Shown: positions 50,960 through 60,186, counted from the first letter of the stretch. The stretch: 64,000 nucleotides of DNA from an uncultured Clostridia bacterium (GCA_947644595.1 CANSAE010000001.1:169605-233604), one strand, 5' to 3'. Notes: a model not told the origin generated them from the sequence alone. Made by a program: numbers and translations.

Positions 50960-52462
50960 TCAGACACGCTCACTTTCATTCTGATTTCCGCCGGCAGCCA
51001 AGTACATGATATTATGCTCATTCATTTCCACGCTGCTGAGCTCTCCTGCCTGGTGGCCATGAAACAATACGATACTGCGGTCACAAACGCGGATAATCTC
51101 CTGTGCCTCTGAGGACAACACGATCACAGCGACACCCTCTCCCGCAAGCTTGTGAATGATTGAATAGATCTCCTCTTTTGCACCAACGTCCACGCCCTGT
51201 GTGGGATTATCCAAAATCAGGACTTTAGGCTCCGACATCAGCCACTTGGCCAAAACGACCTTTTGCTGATTGCCGCCGGACAGGCTGGTAATCAAATCAT
51301 ATTTGTCACCCATTTTGATATGCAGGTTTTCCTCCTGACGGGCAAACAGTGCTTCCTGCTGGGCAAAATCGATTAGGCCCCGGCGGCGAATTTTGGGCAA
51401 ATGAACTATAGAGCCATTGTCCAAAATGCTCATATCTTTCAAAATCGCGTTTTCTTTGCGGTTCCTCGGTAAATATGCGATTCCCGCTTCCAGCGCCTGA
51501 TATGTGTTCCTCATATGTATCGGTGTTCCTTGCAGAAATATTTGCCCGGTATACTTTGTGTTCATTGCACCAAACACCGTTTGAAATAGTTCACTGCGTC
51601 CGTCTCCCAAAAGCCCCGTGACACCCAAAATTTCACCGCTTCGAACAGACAGAGAAATGTCGTGAAAATTCACATTATCTGATAAATGTTCCAGACGAAG
51701 CATCTCTTCCCCATAATTCGTTTCCCTCTGATTCGTCTCGGCAATTACTTCATGTCCGACCATATAGGTCGCTAATTGTTTGATATCTGTATCACTGACC
51801 TTGCCGGAAGCCACCATGCTTCCGTCTCTCAGGACCGTATAGCGGTCACAAATCTCCATAACTTCGCCCAGCTTGTGGGAAATAAAAATGATTCCCACGC
51901 CCTGCTCCTTCAGCGAACGCATCATGGAAAAGACCCGTTGGATTTCCGGTTCTGTCAATGAAGTTGTCGGCTCATCCATAATGATGATGGATGCATCCTG
52001 CATCAGGGCACGGCAAATTTCCACGATTTGTTTATACGACGCATCCAGCTCCCGCACCATGGTGCCCGGGTCCAGTTCAATCTTCATTTTATCAAACAAT
52101 TCCTGGGTTCTTTTCCGCATGGTCCGTGCGTCCAAAAACATGCCTTTTCGAGGCAAATGGGTCAGAAACATGTTTTCAAAAATCGTCAAGTCGTTGATCA
52201 GATTCAACTCCTGATGGATGAAACCGATCCCCGCATCCAAAGAATCTACTGGGAATGAAAAGGTCACCGGTTTTCCATCTAACGTGATGCGCCCGCTGTC
52301 CGCGGGCAGGACCCCGCCCAATATATTCATGAGTGTAGATTTTCCGGCGCCATTTTCCCCCAAAAGGGCACAAATCTCCCCTGTGTTCAGACTGAAATCC
52401 ACGCTCTGCAACACATCGTTGGCGCCAAAGGATTTGCAGATTTTTTCCATTGATAAGTTCAA
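50960..52462 (-). CDS. Ribose-type ABC transporter ATPase with two ABC domains (RbsA/MglA family)
   Basis: 500 residues, two fused ATPase modules. The first has Walker A GENGAGKST, signature VRELDASYKQIVEI and Walker B IIIMDEPTTSL; the second has a degenerate Walker A (GLLGDGRSE), LSGGNQQKV and VLILDNPTQGVD, the usual family asymmetry. The start is a TTG after GGAAGTG; an ATG four codons later is possible. It lies 145 bases after the binding-protein gene, with a hairpin between. Confidence 0.93.
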   Translation of the reverse strand: MNLSMEKICKSFGANDVLQSVDFSLNTGEICALLGENGAGKSTLMNILGGVLPADSGRITLDGKPVTFSFPVDSLDAGIGFIHQELNLINDLTIFENMFLTHLPRKGMFLDARTMRKRTQELFDKMKIELDPGTMVRELDASYKQIVEICRALMQDASIIIMDEPTTSLTEPEIQRVFSMMRSLKEQGVGIIFISHKLGEVMEICDRYTVLRDGSMVASGKVSDTDIKQLATYMVGHEVIAETNQRETNYGEEMLRLEHLSDNVNFHDISLSVRSGEILGVTGLLGDGRSELFQTVFGAMNTKYTGQIFLQGTPIHMRNTYQALEAGIAYLPRNRKENAILKDMSILDNGSIVHLPKIRRRGLIDFAQQEALFARQEENLHIKMGDKYDLITSLSGGNQQKVVLAKWLMSEPKVLILDNPTQGVDVGAKEEIYSIIHKLAGEGVAVIVLSSEAQEIIRVCDRSIVLFHGHQAGELSSVEMNEHNIMYLAAGGNQNESERV

Positions 52463-52553
52463 TCGATCACTTCCACTTCTGTTAAATTGTGATCCTGCAA
52501 AAAACTGCCGAAGGAGCCGGGCACTTTTTCAAAGGGTCACAGGAATATTAGAA

Positions 52554-52583
52554 GTGGGCTATGGCTACAAAGCCATAGCCCAC
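52554..52583 (-). promoter_or_regulatory. Intergenic hairpin after the binding-protein gene
   Basis: GTGGGCTATGGCT and its exact complement form a 13-bp stem with an ACAA loop and no good U tract. Such structures commonly protect the upstream binding-protein mRNA and lower expression of the genes that follow. Confidence 0.72.
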
Positions 52584-52607
52584 CCTTTGGATTCAGTTTG
52601 ATACTGC

Positions 52608-53600
52608 TTAGTATACGGTGTTATTCTCGTCCAGATAGTCAGCAACATTTGCGGCAGACACGATGGTGGTCGGAATCACAACAACAGGTTCCGCAGAACC
52701 GCCGTTCATCAGGTCGATGGCGGTCTTAATGGCATCCTGCACCATGGAGGGGCTGTACAGCGCGCTGGCAGGTCCCAGATCTTTGTACTGCTCGTCGGCG
52801 ATCATGCCGAAATACTCCTGGCATCCGCCACCGCCGGTGATGGCCTTAATATCAGTGCGGTCAGCCTCGGTGATGGCAGTGATCGCGCCGATGGAAGTCT
52901 CGTCATCCATGGAGAACACGGCGTCAATCTGAGGATGCTGCTCCAAGATATCCGCCATGACGGCCAGACCGTCGTCACGGGCGAAAGAATCGAGCTGAAC
53001 TTCGAAAACATTGGTCTGATCGTAGCTGATCTCGTTCAGATACGCATAGAATCCTTCTTTACGAAGCTCACAGACAGAGCCGGAGGAAGGAACGTCCATC
53101 ACAACGATATTTGCGCCTTCGCCCACAATATCAGTAATGTACTTTGCAGACTGGTAGCCCATGTCATAGTTATCGCCGGTGACTTTGTAGATGCCCTCGC
53201 AATCAACATCAACGTCGAAATTAACAACGGGAATGCCGGCGTCAATCACTTCCTGAAGAGCGGTCTCCATGCCGGTCCACTGGGGCCAGGAGACGATCAC
53301 AGTGGCCCCCCATGTCATCAAGTCCTGAAGATTCGAGGTCATAGCAGCAGCGTCAGCAGAGGTGGTGATCTTGTACTCAAGGTTGTTGTCCTTGCAGTAC
53401 TTCTCTGCGTAGTAGGCAACGCCGGCGACCCAACCGTGGGTCACATCGGGAGCGGCAATACCGACCTTAATGGTCTTGGGCTCTTCGTTCTGCTGCTGGT
53501 CATCAACAGGATCTTGCTCCTGCTTAGGGCCGCAGGCAACCAAAGTGAACAGCATGACGACCGCAAGAAGAAGCGCGATGATTCTTTTCATGTTTTTCAT
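52608..53600 (-). CDS. Ribose-type ABC transporter substrate-binding lipoprotein
   Basis: 330 residues. A lipoprotein signal (MKNMKRIIALLLAVVMLFTL with lipobox LVAC), an acidic Gln-rich linker, then a periplasmic-binding-protein type 1 fold (KVGIAAPDVTHGWVAGVAYYAEKYC, GIPVVNFDVDVDCEG, AVFSMDDETSIGAITAI). Trp residues at GWVAGV and WPQWTG may stack on a sugar or base ring. The ATG follows GGAGG. First gene of the nine-gene operon ending at adenosine deaminase. Ligand unknown. Confidence 0.92.
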   Translation of the reverse strand: MKNMKRIIALLLAVVMLFTLVACGPKQEQDPVDDQQQNEEPKTIKVGIAAPDVTHGWVAGVAYYAEKYCKDNNLEYKITTSADAAAMTSNLQDLMTWGATVIVSWPQWTGMETALQEVIDAGIPVVNFDVDVDCEGIYKVTGDNYDMGYQSAKYITDIVGEGANIVVMDVPSSGSVCELRKEGFYAYLNEISYDQTNVFEVQLDSFARDDGLAVMADILEQHPQIDAVFSMDDETSIGAITAITEADRTDIKAITGGGGCQEYFGMIADEQYKDLGPASALYSPSMVQDAIKTAIDLMNGGSAEPVVVIPTTIVSAANVADYLDENNTVY

Positions 53601-53830
53601 GTGTTTATCCTCCTAAATTTTTATTCACAGCATACGCCAATGAATATCCATATGAAACAAAGGCTGCATTTATACAACATTTTTCACGATTTGATTCTTT
53701 AAAGCTTTGTTATATTCATGCAACCTCCACAACTCAGCTCAAGGATACCACAAAATATGCCAAGTGTCAATCAAAGCGGCACAATATAATAGCTATATTT
53801 CATATCATTTCTTTGTTCATTTTTTCAAAA
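53601..53830. other. Promoter region of the nine-gene operon
   Basis: About 230 AT-rich bases upstream of the binding-protein gene. A TATAAA near 53670 could be a -10 box but has no good -35 partner, suggesting an activator. I found no clear catabolite-response element, and no regulator gene lies next to the operon. Confidence 0.4.
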
Positions 53831-53857
53831 AGAACGCTGCACATTGTGCAACGTTCT
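53831..53857 (-). terminator. Terminator after the DNA glycosylase gene
   Basis: AGAACG-C-TGCAC pairs with GTGCA-A-CGTTCT, with one internal mismatch, four bases past the stop and next to an A/T run. Confidence 0.7.
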
Positions 53858-53861
53858 ACAT

Positions 53862-54455
53862 TCAACAACGAGGCGGGACAGAGATATAAGGGCTATCAGT
53901 CCAAACAAATCTCCATGGATAATGTATTGCCTCCCCGGAATAGTCTATATTGATGCGCTTTGTTGCCGAGACCGGCGGTGTGGGCATATCAATAGACTCA
54001 ATATACAATTCCTCCCCGCAAAGGTCCGCTCCATAATGACGTTTTTCAATGCCCAACGCTTGTGTCAATTTTCCGGGGCCATTACACAAGTTCCGGAGGT
54101 CTTTCTGCTTTCGCCGGGACTTCATCAATGCAATGCCGTCTACCGGTTGCAGGGCACGGATCAGTATCGCTTCCGGGCACTCTTCCGCGTTTGCAACTAC
54201 ATTCATGCACAAATGCATCCCATAAAGCATGAATAGATAAGCATATCCGCCGGGGCCATATTGGACCGCTGTGCGCCCGATCCGGCTGGCACGATAGGAG
54301 TGTGCCGCCGCATCAATATGTCCCATATAGGCTTCCACTTCTACGATCAACCCGCTTATGATCCCTTCAGGTGTATGGTGTACCAATTGTTTGCCAATGA
54401 GATCATGCGCTACTTCCAGGCCGGAGCGGAGGTAAAATTCTCGTGTTAACTTCAT
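53862..54455 (-). CDS. 3-methyladenine DNA glycosylase (AAG/MPG family)
   Basis: 197 residues, family length. It excises alkylated purines from DNA. The catalytic Glu and surroundings are in VEVEAYMGHIDAAAHSYRA; GPGGYAYLFMLYGMHLCMNVV and NGPGKLTQALGI are diagnostic. The ATG follows AAGGA by eight bases. It lies downstream of tRNA-Ala, separated by that gene's terminator. Confidence 0.94.
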   Translation of the reverse strand: MKLTREFYLRSGLEVAHDLIGKQLVHHTPEGIISGLIVEVEAYMGHIDAAAHSYRASRIGRTAVQYGPGGYAYLFMLYGMHLCMNVVANAEECPEAILIRALQPVDGIALMKSRRKQKDLRNLCNGPGKLTQALGIEKRHYGADLCGEELYIESIDMPTPPVSATKRINIDYSGEAIHYPWRFVWTDSPYISVPPRC

Positions 54456-54489
54456 TTTGAACGTCCTTATATTTCTGCATCAAAGGAAA

Positions 54490-54519
54490 AAAAGAGACAT
54501 CCTCATGGATGTCTCTTTT
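54490..54519 (-). terminator. Terminator after tRNA-Ala
   Basis: AAAAGAGACATCC and its complement form a 13-bp stem with a TCAT loop and U tract, five bases past the tRNA 3' end. Confidence 0.88.
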
Positions 54520-54523
54520 ACAG

Positions 54524-54599
<76 letters not shown>

Positions 54600-54701
54600 A
54601 TATGGACTGCGAGAATTATAATAGCAGACTGCTGGTAAAATGTCAACTAAAATCTTTCGATTTTTTAAAAAAATCGGTTTTTCTCCCAGTCCGGTTCAAA
54701 A

Positions 54702-55148
54702 TCAGCCTTTAGGCGGTTGCGGTCTGTAGAAATAACAATCTCGTTCCATCATTTTGGTAATCTTCCAGGTTCCCTCTTCTGTTATGACCCAATCACAATC
54801 ATAGAATAAACCGCAGAAAAATGTATAATCTTTTCCTTTCAGGTCCATGGTCATTGGATTGAATAAGAGATGGGTCGTTTTTGCGCTTTTCCGGTCCGAT
54901 GCAATATCGGCCATAATGTTCGTGGCAAGATGCTGAGAACGAAACGGCCCCAAGCCCTCTTTTAAGTATTCCTTGATTTCCTCAATTTGACCTTTCGCAC
55001 CGCCAGTGACACTGTAATCCACCTGTGCGCCGGGCATAAACACTTCAAACATTCTGTCAAACTGCTTTGTATCCAAGAGATGTGCATACAATTTGATTTG
55101 ATCTTCCAGTGCCAAACGGTCCAATAAATATTGCAGCTGTTTTTCCAT
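54702..55148 (-). CDS. NTF2-fold (SnoaL-like) protein
   Basis: 148 residues: an N-terminal helical pair (YLLDRLALEDQIKLYAHLLDTKQFDRMFEVF) followed by a curved sheet with SQHLATNIMADIASD and TWKITKMMERDCYFY, the SnoaL_4-type NTF2 fold used by dehydratases, cyclases and ligand-binding proteins. The Asp/His pair placed as in SnoaL-type dehydratases (YAHLLD, QHLATN) suggests an enzyme, but the substrate is unknown. It lies 15 bases after sufB and is probably co-transcribed. Confidence 0.8.
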   Translation of the reverse strand: MEKQLQYLLDRLALEDQIKLYAHLLDTKQFDRMFEVFMPGAQVDYSVTGGAKGQIEEIKEYLKEGLGPFRSQHLATNIMADIASDRKSAKTTHLLFNPMTMDLKGKDYTFFCGLFYDCDWVITEEGTWKITKMMERDCYFYRPQPPKG

Positions 55149-55163
55149 AATAGTGCCATCCTG

Positions 55164-56081
55164 TTATTTTAAAAATCCATGAATGATTTGCTCTTCCGCT
55201 TCTGCCTCCGTCAAGCCCAATGTCATCAGTTTAGTGAGTTGTTCTCCGGCAATCTTACCTATCGCTGCCTCGTGAATAAGACTGGCATCCACCGAATTGG
55301 CCACGATTTCGGGAATGGCGCTGACACTGGCTTCATCCATAATGATAGCGTCACACTCAGAGTGACCAGCGCAGCGGTTATTGCCGTTGATCTTCGCCAA
55401 AAATACCTGCTTGGAGCTGTCTTTTGCCACACTCCGGGAAATTACATTTGTACTGGAATCCTCCCCATTCAGGTCCACCACAAAATTCGTCTCCGCAAAC
55501 TGGGTCCCATGGGTCATCAATTTCTCCTTGATAATAAGGGTTGCTCCATCTGCCACTACGGCTTCCGTGTCCCGCTTGGTGGAGTCGATGCCCTTGATTT
55601 GGGTCGTCTCCATCTCCATGTAGGCGCCCTCTTCCAATTCGATGACAGTGGTAGGGTTCATCACATTCCCGCCGGTACCGTCTCCAGCCGCATAATGCTT
55701 TTCGATGTACTTCACTTTGGAGTTTTTTCCCACATGGAAGCTATGGATGCCGTCATGCCGGGATTCCTGATCTCCGCAATTGTGGATACCGCAGCCGGCG
55801 ATGATGGTCACATCACAATCCTCGCCGATATAGAAATCATTATATACCAAGTCATGCAGGCCGGACTGGGAAATGATGACCGGGATATGCATACTCTCGT
55901 TTTTCGTCCCGGGTTTGATGATGATATCAATTCCGGGTTTATCGGCTTTGGTCACAATATCAATATTTGCCGTGGTATTCCGGCTTTCCAACGCACCATT
56001 GGCCCGGATATTATAGGCGCCGTGAGGAATACCCTCCAAGTCGGCGGTCTGCTTCAGCAGCATTTTTTCGATCGCATCCAT
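55164..56081 (-). CDS. sufB: SufB/SufD-type Fe-S cluster scaffold protein (short form)
   Basis: 305 residues, the beta-helix core without the long N-terminal domain of E. coli SufB. Recognisable segments are TKADKPGIDIIIKPGTKNES, CGIHNCGDQESRHDGIHSF, HYAAGDGTGG and GHSECDAIIMDEASVSAIPEI. With SufC alone it forms the minimal SUF system of many anaerobes. Cys residues in GCGIHNCG and the GHSECD segment are candidate ligands. Its ATG shares one base with the sufC stop. Confidence 0.9.
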   Translation of the reverse strand: MDAIEKMLLKQTADLEGIPHGAYNIRANGALESRNTTANIDIVTKADKPGIDIIIKPGTKNESMHIPVIISQSGLHDLVYNDFYIGEDCDVTIIAGCGIHNCGDQESRHDGIHSFHVGKNSKVKYIEKHYAAGDGTGGNVMNPTTVIELEEGAYMEMETTQIKGIDSTKRDTEAVVADGATLIIKEKLMTHGTQFAETNFVVDLNGEDSSTNVISRSVAKDSSKQVFLAKINGNNRCAGHSECDAIIMDEASVSAIPEIVANSVDASLIHEAAIGKIAGEQLTKLMTLGLTEAEAEEQIIHGFLK

Positions 56082-56815
56082 CAGCAGTTCCCTCCTTCGT
56101 TTTCTGTGAGCTTCGCACAGGGGCCGCCGGTATTCATCAAAGTGGGCAGGACCTCTTCCCTGCTGCCGTCAGCAGATACTTTTCCTCTGGTCAGCACGAT
56201 CACCCGGTCCGCCATGTTTAAAATACGTTCCTGATGAGAGATGATGATGATATTCCCCTGGATCTTTTCGTACAGATTCTCAAACACTTTAATCAAACTG
56301 CTGAAGCTCCACAGATCGATCCCGGCCTCCGGCTCATCAAACAGACTGAGTTTGGTGGAGCGGGCAAGAATCGTGGCAATCTCAATGCGCTTCAGCTCGC
56401 CGCCGGATAGGCTGGCGTTTACTTCGCGGTTGACATAATCTCTTGCGCACATCCCCACTTCAGACAGGTACTGGCAAGCCTCGCTGATGCTCAATTGGCG
56501 GCCGGAAGCAAGCTGGATCAGGTCATAGACCGTAATGCCCTTGAATCGGACCGGTTGCTGAAAGGCATAGCTCACACCTTTATGGGCGCGCTCTGTGATG
56601 GTCAGGTGTGTAATATCCTCCCCATCCAGCAAGATCTGACCGGAGGTGGGTGTGATAACACCTGCGATAATTTTAATGAGTGTGGATTTTCCGCCGCCGT
56701 TAGGACCGGTAATGGCTACGAATCTCTCATCAATGGTCAGCGAGATATCTTTTAAAATCTCCTTGCGACTGCCGTCCTCATCGGCAGTGAAGCAGATATG
56801 TTTCAGTTCCAGCAT
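56081..56815 (-). CDS. sufC: Fe-S cluster assembly ATPase SufC
   Basis: 244 residues. Walker A GPNGGGKSTLIK, signature SLSGGELKRIEIA, Walker B LSLFDEPEAGIDL and the switch His in IIISHQ. It drives conformational change of the SufB scaffold. The ATG follows GGAGG by five bases. No sufD, sufS, sufU or sufE homologue is in the window, so sulfur must come from elsewhere, perhaps sulfide or an IscS. Confidence 0.93.
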   Translation of the reverse strand: MLELKHICFTADEDGSRKEILKDISLTIDERFVAITGPNGGGKSTLIKIIAGVITPTSGQILLDGEDITHLTITERAHKGVSYAFQQPVRFKGITVYDLIQLASGRQLSISEACQYLSEVGMCARDYVNREVNASLSGGELKRIEIATILARSTKLSLFDEPEAGIDLWSFSSLIKVFENLYEKIQGNIIIISHQERILNMADRVIVLTRGKVSADGSREEVLPTLMNTGGPCAKLTENEGGNC

Positions 56816-56826
56816 ATATACCTCCG

Positions 56827-57468
56827 TCAAAAATCCTCATCAAATTTATCTGTTATATCCTTTTTGATCTCCAGCCGGGATTCCTCATGATTCAGTAAAC
56901 GGGTAATATTCTCATGGTGCTTTGCAATCACCAGCACCGCAATGACCAGCGCAAGGCCCGCACACAGCATTCCGTGCCGGGTAAGGAGCACCGCAATGGG
57001 AAATACCGCCGCGGTGACAATGGACCCTAAGGAAACATACCGGGAAATCGCAATCACTGCTACAAAGATGATGGCACAAAAGATGCCCATCCGCCAGTCG
57101 ATGAAAAACAGCGCAATTCCCGCGCACATAACGCCTTTCCCTCCCCGGAACTGATAAAATACCGGGAACATGTGCCCCAGCACCAAGCAAAGGTCCGCAA
57201 ACAGCATTCCAATATCCCCAGCATCAAAAAAGCCCATCAGGAACCGGCCCAAGTAAATGGCAACGGCAGTTTTGCCGATATCAATCATCAAAACGATGGC
57301 AACCCCGCTGGCACCGTAATTCCGGTAAAAATTCGTTAGCCCTGCATTGTGGCTTCCATACTTTCGCACATCATCGTGAAACACAAGATTGGAGGCAATG
57401 ATTGCCCCGTTGATACTGCCAAGCAAATAAGACGCAATCGCCGTGGCTACCAGTGCAAGCGTCATCAT
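56827..57468 (-). CDS. plsY: Acyl-phosphate:glycerol-3-phosphate acyltransferase PlsY
   Basis: 213 residues with five membrane segments. PlsY makes lysophosphatidate from acyl-phosphate. The motif regions are SYLLGSINGAIIAS, KYGSHNAGLTNFYRNYG (most homologues have GSGNxGATN, so the His and Leu are variants), and HMFPVFYQFRGGKGV. It overlaps der by four bases. A 30-residue hydrophilic tail ends the protein. Confidence 0.93.
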   Translation of the reverse strand: MMTLALVATAIASYLLGSINGAIIASNLVFHDDVRKYGSHNAGLTNFYRNYGASGVAIVLMIDIGKTAVAIYLGRFLMGFFDAGDIGMLFADLCLVLGHMFPVFYQFRGGKGVMCAGIALFFIDWRMGIFCAIIFVAVIAISRYVSLGSIVTAAVFPIAVLLTRHGMLCAGLALVIAVLVIAKHHENITRLLNHEESRLEIKKDITDKFDEDF

Positions 57469-58793
57469 CCCTCTTTATCCCCCTTTTGCCGGATGACCAT
57501 ACGAATCGGTGTCCCCTCCAAGCCAAAGACTGCACGAATCTGATTTTCAATGTATCGTTGGTAGGAGAAATGAAACAGTTCCCGGCTGTTGCAGAATATC
57601 ACGAAATTAGGCGGCTTGATGCCCGTTTGCGTCATATAATAAATTTTCAGCCGCCGTCCTTTATCTGTAGGCGGCTGGACCCTTGCCTGCGCATCCGCCA
57701 AAACATTGTTCAACATCCCTGTGGTGATCCGCATGGCGCTTTGATCATTGACAAAATTCACCAATTCAAAGATACGGCTTGTCCGCTGACCAGTGAGGGC
57801 CGAGATAAACAGGATTGGCGCATAACTCATAAAGCTCAAATCCCGTTGGATATCCTTGCGCATACTGTCCATAGTCTTGGAATCCTTTTCGATCAAATCC
57901 CACTTATTGACCACCACAACAGATGCCTTCCCGGCTTCATGGGCCAATCCGGCAATTTTCGTATCCTGCTCTGTGACGCCTTCCCGGGCATCGATCATAA
58001 TCAAGCACACATCTGCCCGCTCAATGGCCATCTGCGCCCTCATCACGGAAAATTTTTCCACCCGGTCATCTACACGGGAGCGGCGGCGGATGCCGGCAGT
58101 ATCAATAAAAACATACTTACCGTATTCATTTTCTACACGAGAGTCAATAGCATCCCGGGTGGTTCCGGCCACGTCACTGACAATGACCCGTTTTTCTCCC
58201 AGAATCAAATTGGTCAGAGAGGACTTGCCCACATTGGGTTTTCCGATAATAGCCACTTTGATAGTATCATCGGCTTCTTCCGTCTCACTTTCCGGCGGGA
58301 AGTGCTCCATACAAGCATCCAGCAGATCGCCGGTGCCGTGACCATGAACAGCAGACACTGGAATCGGGTCCCCGCAGCCCAGAGAATAAAATTCGTACAA
58401 CGTTGGGTCTACTGTGCCTGTGGAATCCGCTTTATTTACCGCCAGGACCACAGGCTTTTTGGAGCGCAAAAGCATATTCGCCACGTCCTTATCCGCCGCC
58501 GTGACGCCTGTTGTAATGTCTGTCACCAACACAATCACATCCGCAGAGTCGATGGCAATGCGCGCCTGCTCCCGCATGAAAAGGAGGATCTCATTGTCCG
58601 TGGTCGGCTCAATGCCGCCGGTATCCACTAAGTCGAACGTACGTCCATTCCAATCGCACTCTTCATAAATACGGTCCCGGGTAACACCGGGGGTATCCTC
58701 TACGATGGAGACGCGTTTGTTGATCAATTTATTGAACAGCATGGACTTTCCCACATTGGGACGGCCCACAATGGCAACCAGAGGTTTTGACAT
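57465..58793 (-). CDS. der: Ribosome-associated GTPase Der (EngA)
   Basis: 442 residues with two tandem GTPase domains, G1 motifs GRPNVGKS near residue 10 and GKPNVGKS near 185, DTGG and DTAG switches, NKAD and NKWD specificity motifs, and a C-terminal KH-like domain. It is essential for 50S subunit maturation. The ATG follows GGAGGCAGG. Neighbour of plsY, as in many Firmicutes. Confidence 0.98.
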   Translation of the reverse strand: MSKPLVAIVGRPNVGKSMLFNKLINKRVSIVEDTPGVTRDRIYEECDWNGRTFDLVDTGGIEPTTDNEILLFMREQARIAIDSADVIVLVTDITTGVTAADKDVANMLLRSKKPVVLAVNKADSTGTVDPTLYEFYSLGCGDPIPVSAVHGHGTGDLLDACMEHFPPESETEEADDTIKVAIIGKPNVGKSSLTNLILGEKRVIVSDVAGTTRDAIDSRVENEYGKYVFIDTAGIRRRSRVDDRVEKFSVMRAQMAIERADVCLIMIDAREGVTEQDTKIAGLAHEAGKASVVVVNKWDLIEKDSKTMDSMRKDIQRDLSFMSYAPILFISALTGQRTSRIFELVNFVNDQSAMRITTGMLNNVLADAQARVQPPTDKGRRLKIYYMTQTGIKPPNFVIFCNSRELFHFSYQRYIENQIRAVFGLEGTPIRMVIRQKGDKEG

Positions 58794-58807
58794 TCCACCT
58801 GCCTCCT

Positions 58808-60118
58808 TTATTCTTCATTGAGCATGGCAAACAGCAGTTCAGCGCCATCTTGAGGGACCGGTACAACCGTCACACGCAGTGCCTGTTCCACATCCTCAAT
58901 TGTAACGTCATCCAGAAACACCGTTTCTCCGTGGCGCAGCATATTTTGCGGGATCAAGAGGCGTGTTCCCAAATCTTTCCCTTTGAGCTGCGCAATCAGG
59001 TCACAACCGGTTATGAGTCCGGCCACGTTGATAGCATGTCCGAAAAAGTCATTTTCAATGGAAAATACCTTCCCTTTTATGTTACCACACTTTTCCATAG
59101 CTGTCATTAACAGTTTTTGAATATATGGTCCGGCAGCGGTACCGGTAGCAATGGAAAAAGGAACACCATCGCCCTCGTCGGGATCAACGAGCATCAACGC
59201 AGCATCAAACTCTGTTTTCAGCAGTCTGAGCATCCCTACACCATTGTCCAATTGGGCATAGTCTTCGTAATAGTCGTCCTTTGGCAATGTCCGGCCGGCC
59301 ATAATATAAAATTCATCGGAACAGTAGACAATTTTGCTGCCGTAATAGCTTTGGCATTGGGAGGCAAAGCCTTCCACTAAATCAATGGTTTTCCCCGCTC
59401 CGTCTGCGTCAAATGCTTTCAGCGGAGCCAGGCCGGAACGGTATTTCGTCAAGCCTACCGGAACCACCGCAACACTCGCCACTTGAGGATAGCAGGCGGC
59501 CAGGTCATGGATGGTGTTCAGCAGCTGCTCACCATCATTATAGCCGGGGCAACATACCACCTGACAATTCATGGTGATTCCCGCATCGCCCAGTTTCCGG
59601 ATGCGTTCCATAATTTCTCCCGCTGCCAGATTCCCCATCATCTCAGCCCGCAGGCGCGGGTCTGTTGTGTGCACCGAGACATTCACCGGACTGATCTTCA
59701 AATCACAGATTCTTTGAAGTTCCCGGTCTGTAAGGTTGGTCAAGGTGATATAGCTGCCGGTAAGAAAGCTCATTCGGGCATCATCGTCCTTGAAATACAA
59801 GGATTTTCGCATCCCGGGGGGCATTTGGTCCACGAAACAAAACACACAGTTATTCGTGCATTCCATGGGGCAATCCATGAGATAATCCTCAAAATCCAGC
59901 CCCAGGTCCTCTCCCTCCCGCTTATGGACGGTCACCGTACGACACGTTCCTTTTGCGTCACGAAACTCTACGGTCAGGTGGGCATCGTATGAATAATACA
60001 TATAATCCAGTACATCCGTGATGGGATTGCCGTTAATAGACACCAAACAATCTCCGGGCAAGGCCTTCTTTACTATGGGGCTATGGGGTGAAATGGATTT
60101 GATGATGGTATTGCTCAT
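58808..60118 (-). CDS. DUF512 domain radical SAM protein with PDZ-like N-terminus
   Basis: 436 residues. An N-terminal PDZ-like part (PGDCLVSINGNPITDVLDYMYY) is followed by a radical SAM core whose cluster motif CTNNCVFC reads C-x3-C-x2-C, then the DUF512 region (YGSKIVYCSDEFYIMAGRTLP, GTAAGPYIQKLL, LIPQNMLRHGETVFLDDV). The reaction is unknown. The family is usually encoded beside der, as here, suggesting a link to ribosome or translation. The ATG follows GGAGGGAAT. Confidence 0.93.
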   Translation of the reverse strand: MSNTIIKSISPHSPIVKKALPGDCLVSINGNPITDVLDYMYYSYDAHLTVEFRDAKGTCRTVTVHKREGEDLGLDFEDYLMDCPMECTNNCVFCFVDQMPPGMRKSLYFKDDDARMSFLTGSYITLTNLTDRELQRICDLKISPVNVSVHTTDPRLRAEMMGNLAAGEIMERIRKLGDAGITMNCQVVCCPGYNDGEQLLNTIHDLAACYPQVASVAVVPVGLTKYRSGLAPLKAFDADGAGKTIDLVEGFASQCQSYYGSKIVYCSDEFYIMAGRTLPKDDYYEDYAQLDNGVGMLRLLKTEFDAALMLVDPDEGDGVPFSIATGTAAGPYIQKLLMTAMEKCGNIKGKVFSIENDFFGHAINVAGLITGCDLIAQLKGKDLGTRLLIPQNMLRHGETVFLDDVTIEDVEQALRVTVVPVPQDGAELLFAMLNEE

Positions 60119-60144
60119 AGAATTCCCTCCTTCCGGTAAAATGC

Positions 60145-60172
60145 AAAAGAAGAAGGCCAGTGGCCTTCTTCT
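60145..60172 (-). terminator. Terminator after rpmF
   Basis: GAAGAAGGCCA and TGGCCTTCTTC form a perfect 11-bp stem 15 bases past the rpmF stop, with a U-rich 3' side, separating yceD-rpmF from the DUF512 gene. Confidence 0.85.
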
Positions 60173-60186
60173 CAAGCTTCATGTTC

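Noticed and set aside
54702..55148. Calling the NTF2-fold protein a BaiE-type bile acid dehydratase to complete the bai-like module
   Set aside because: Only the general fold matches; it lies 45 kb away in a SUF operon and is shorter than BaiE.
55179..56234. A 351-codon frame antisense to sufB and sufC
   Set aside because: Shadow of real genes; no ribosome site or motifs.
57453..58631. A 392-codon frame antisense to der
   Set aside because: Shadow of a universally conserved GTPase gene.
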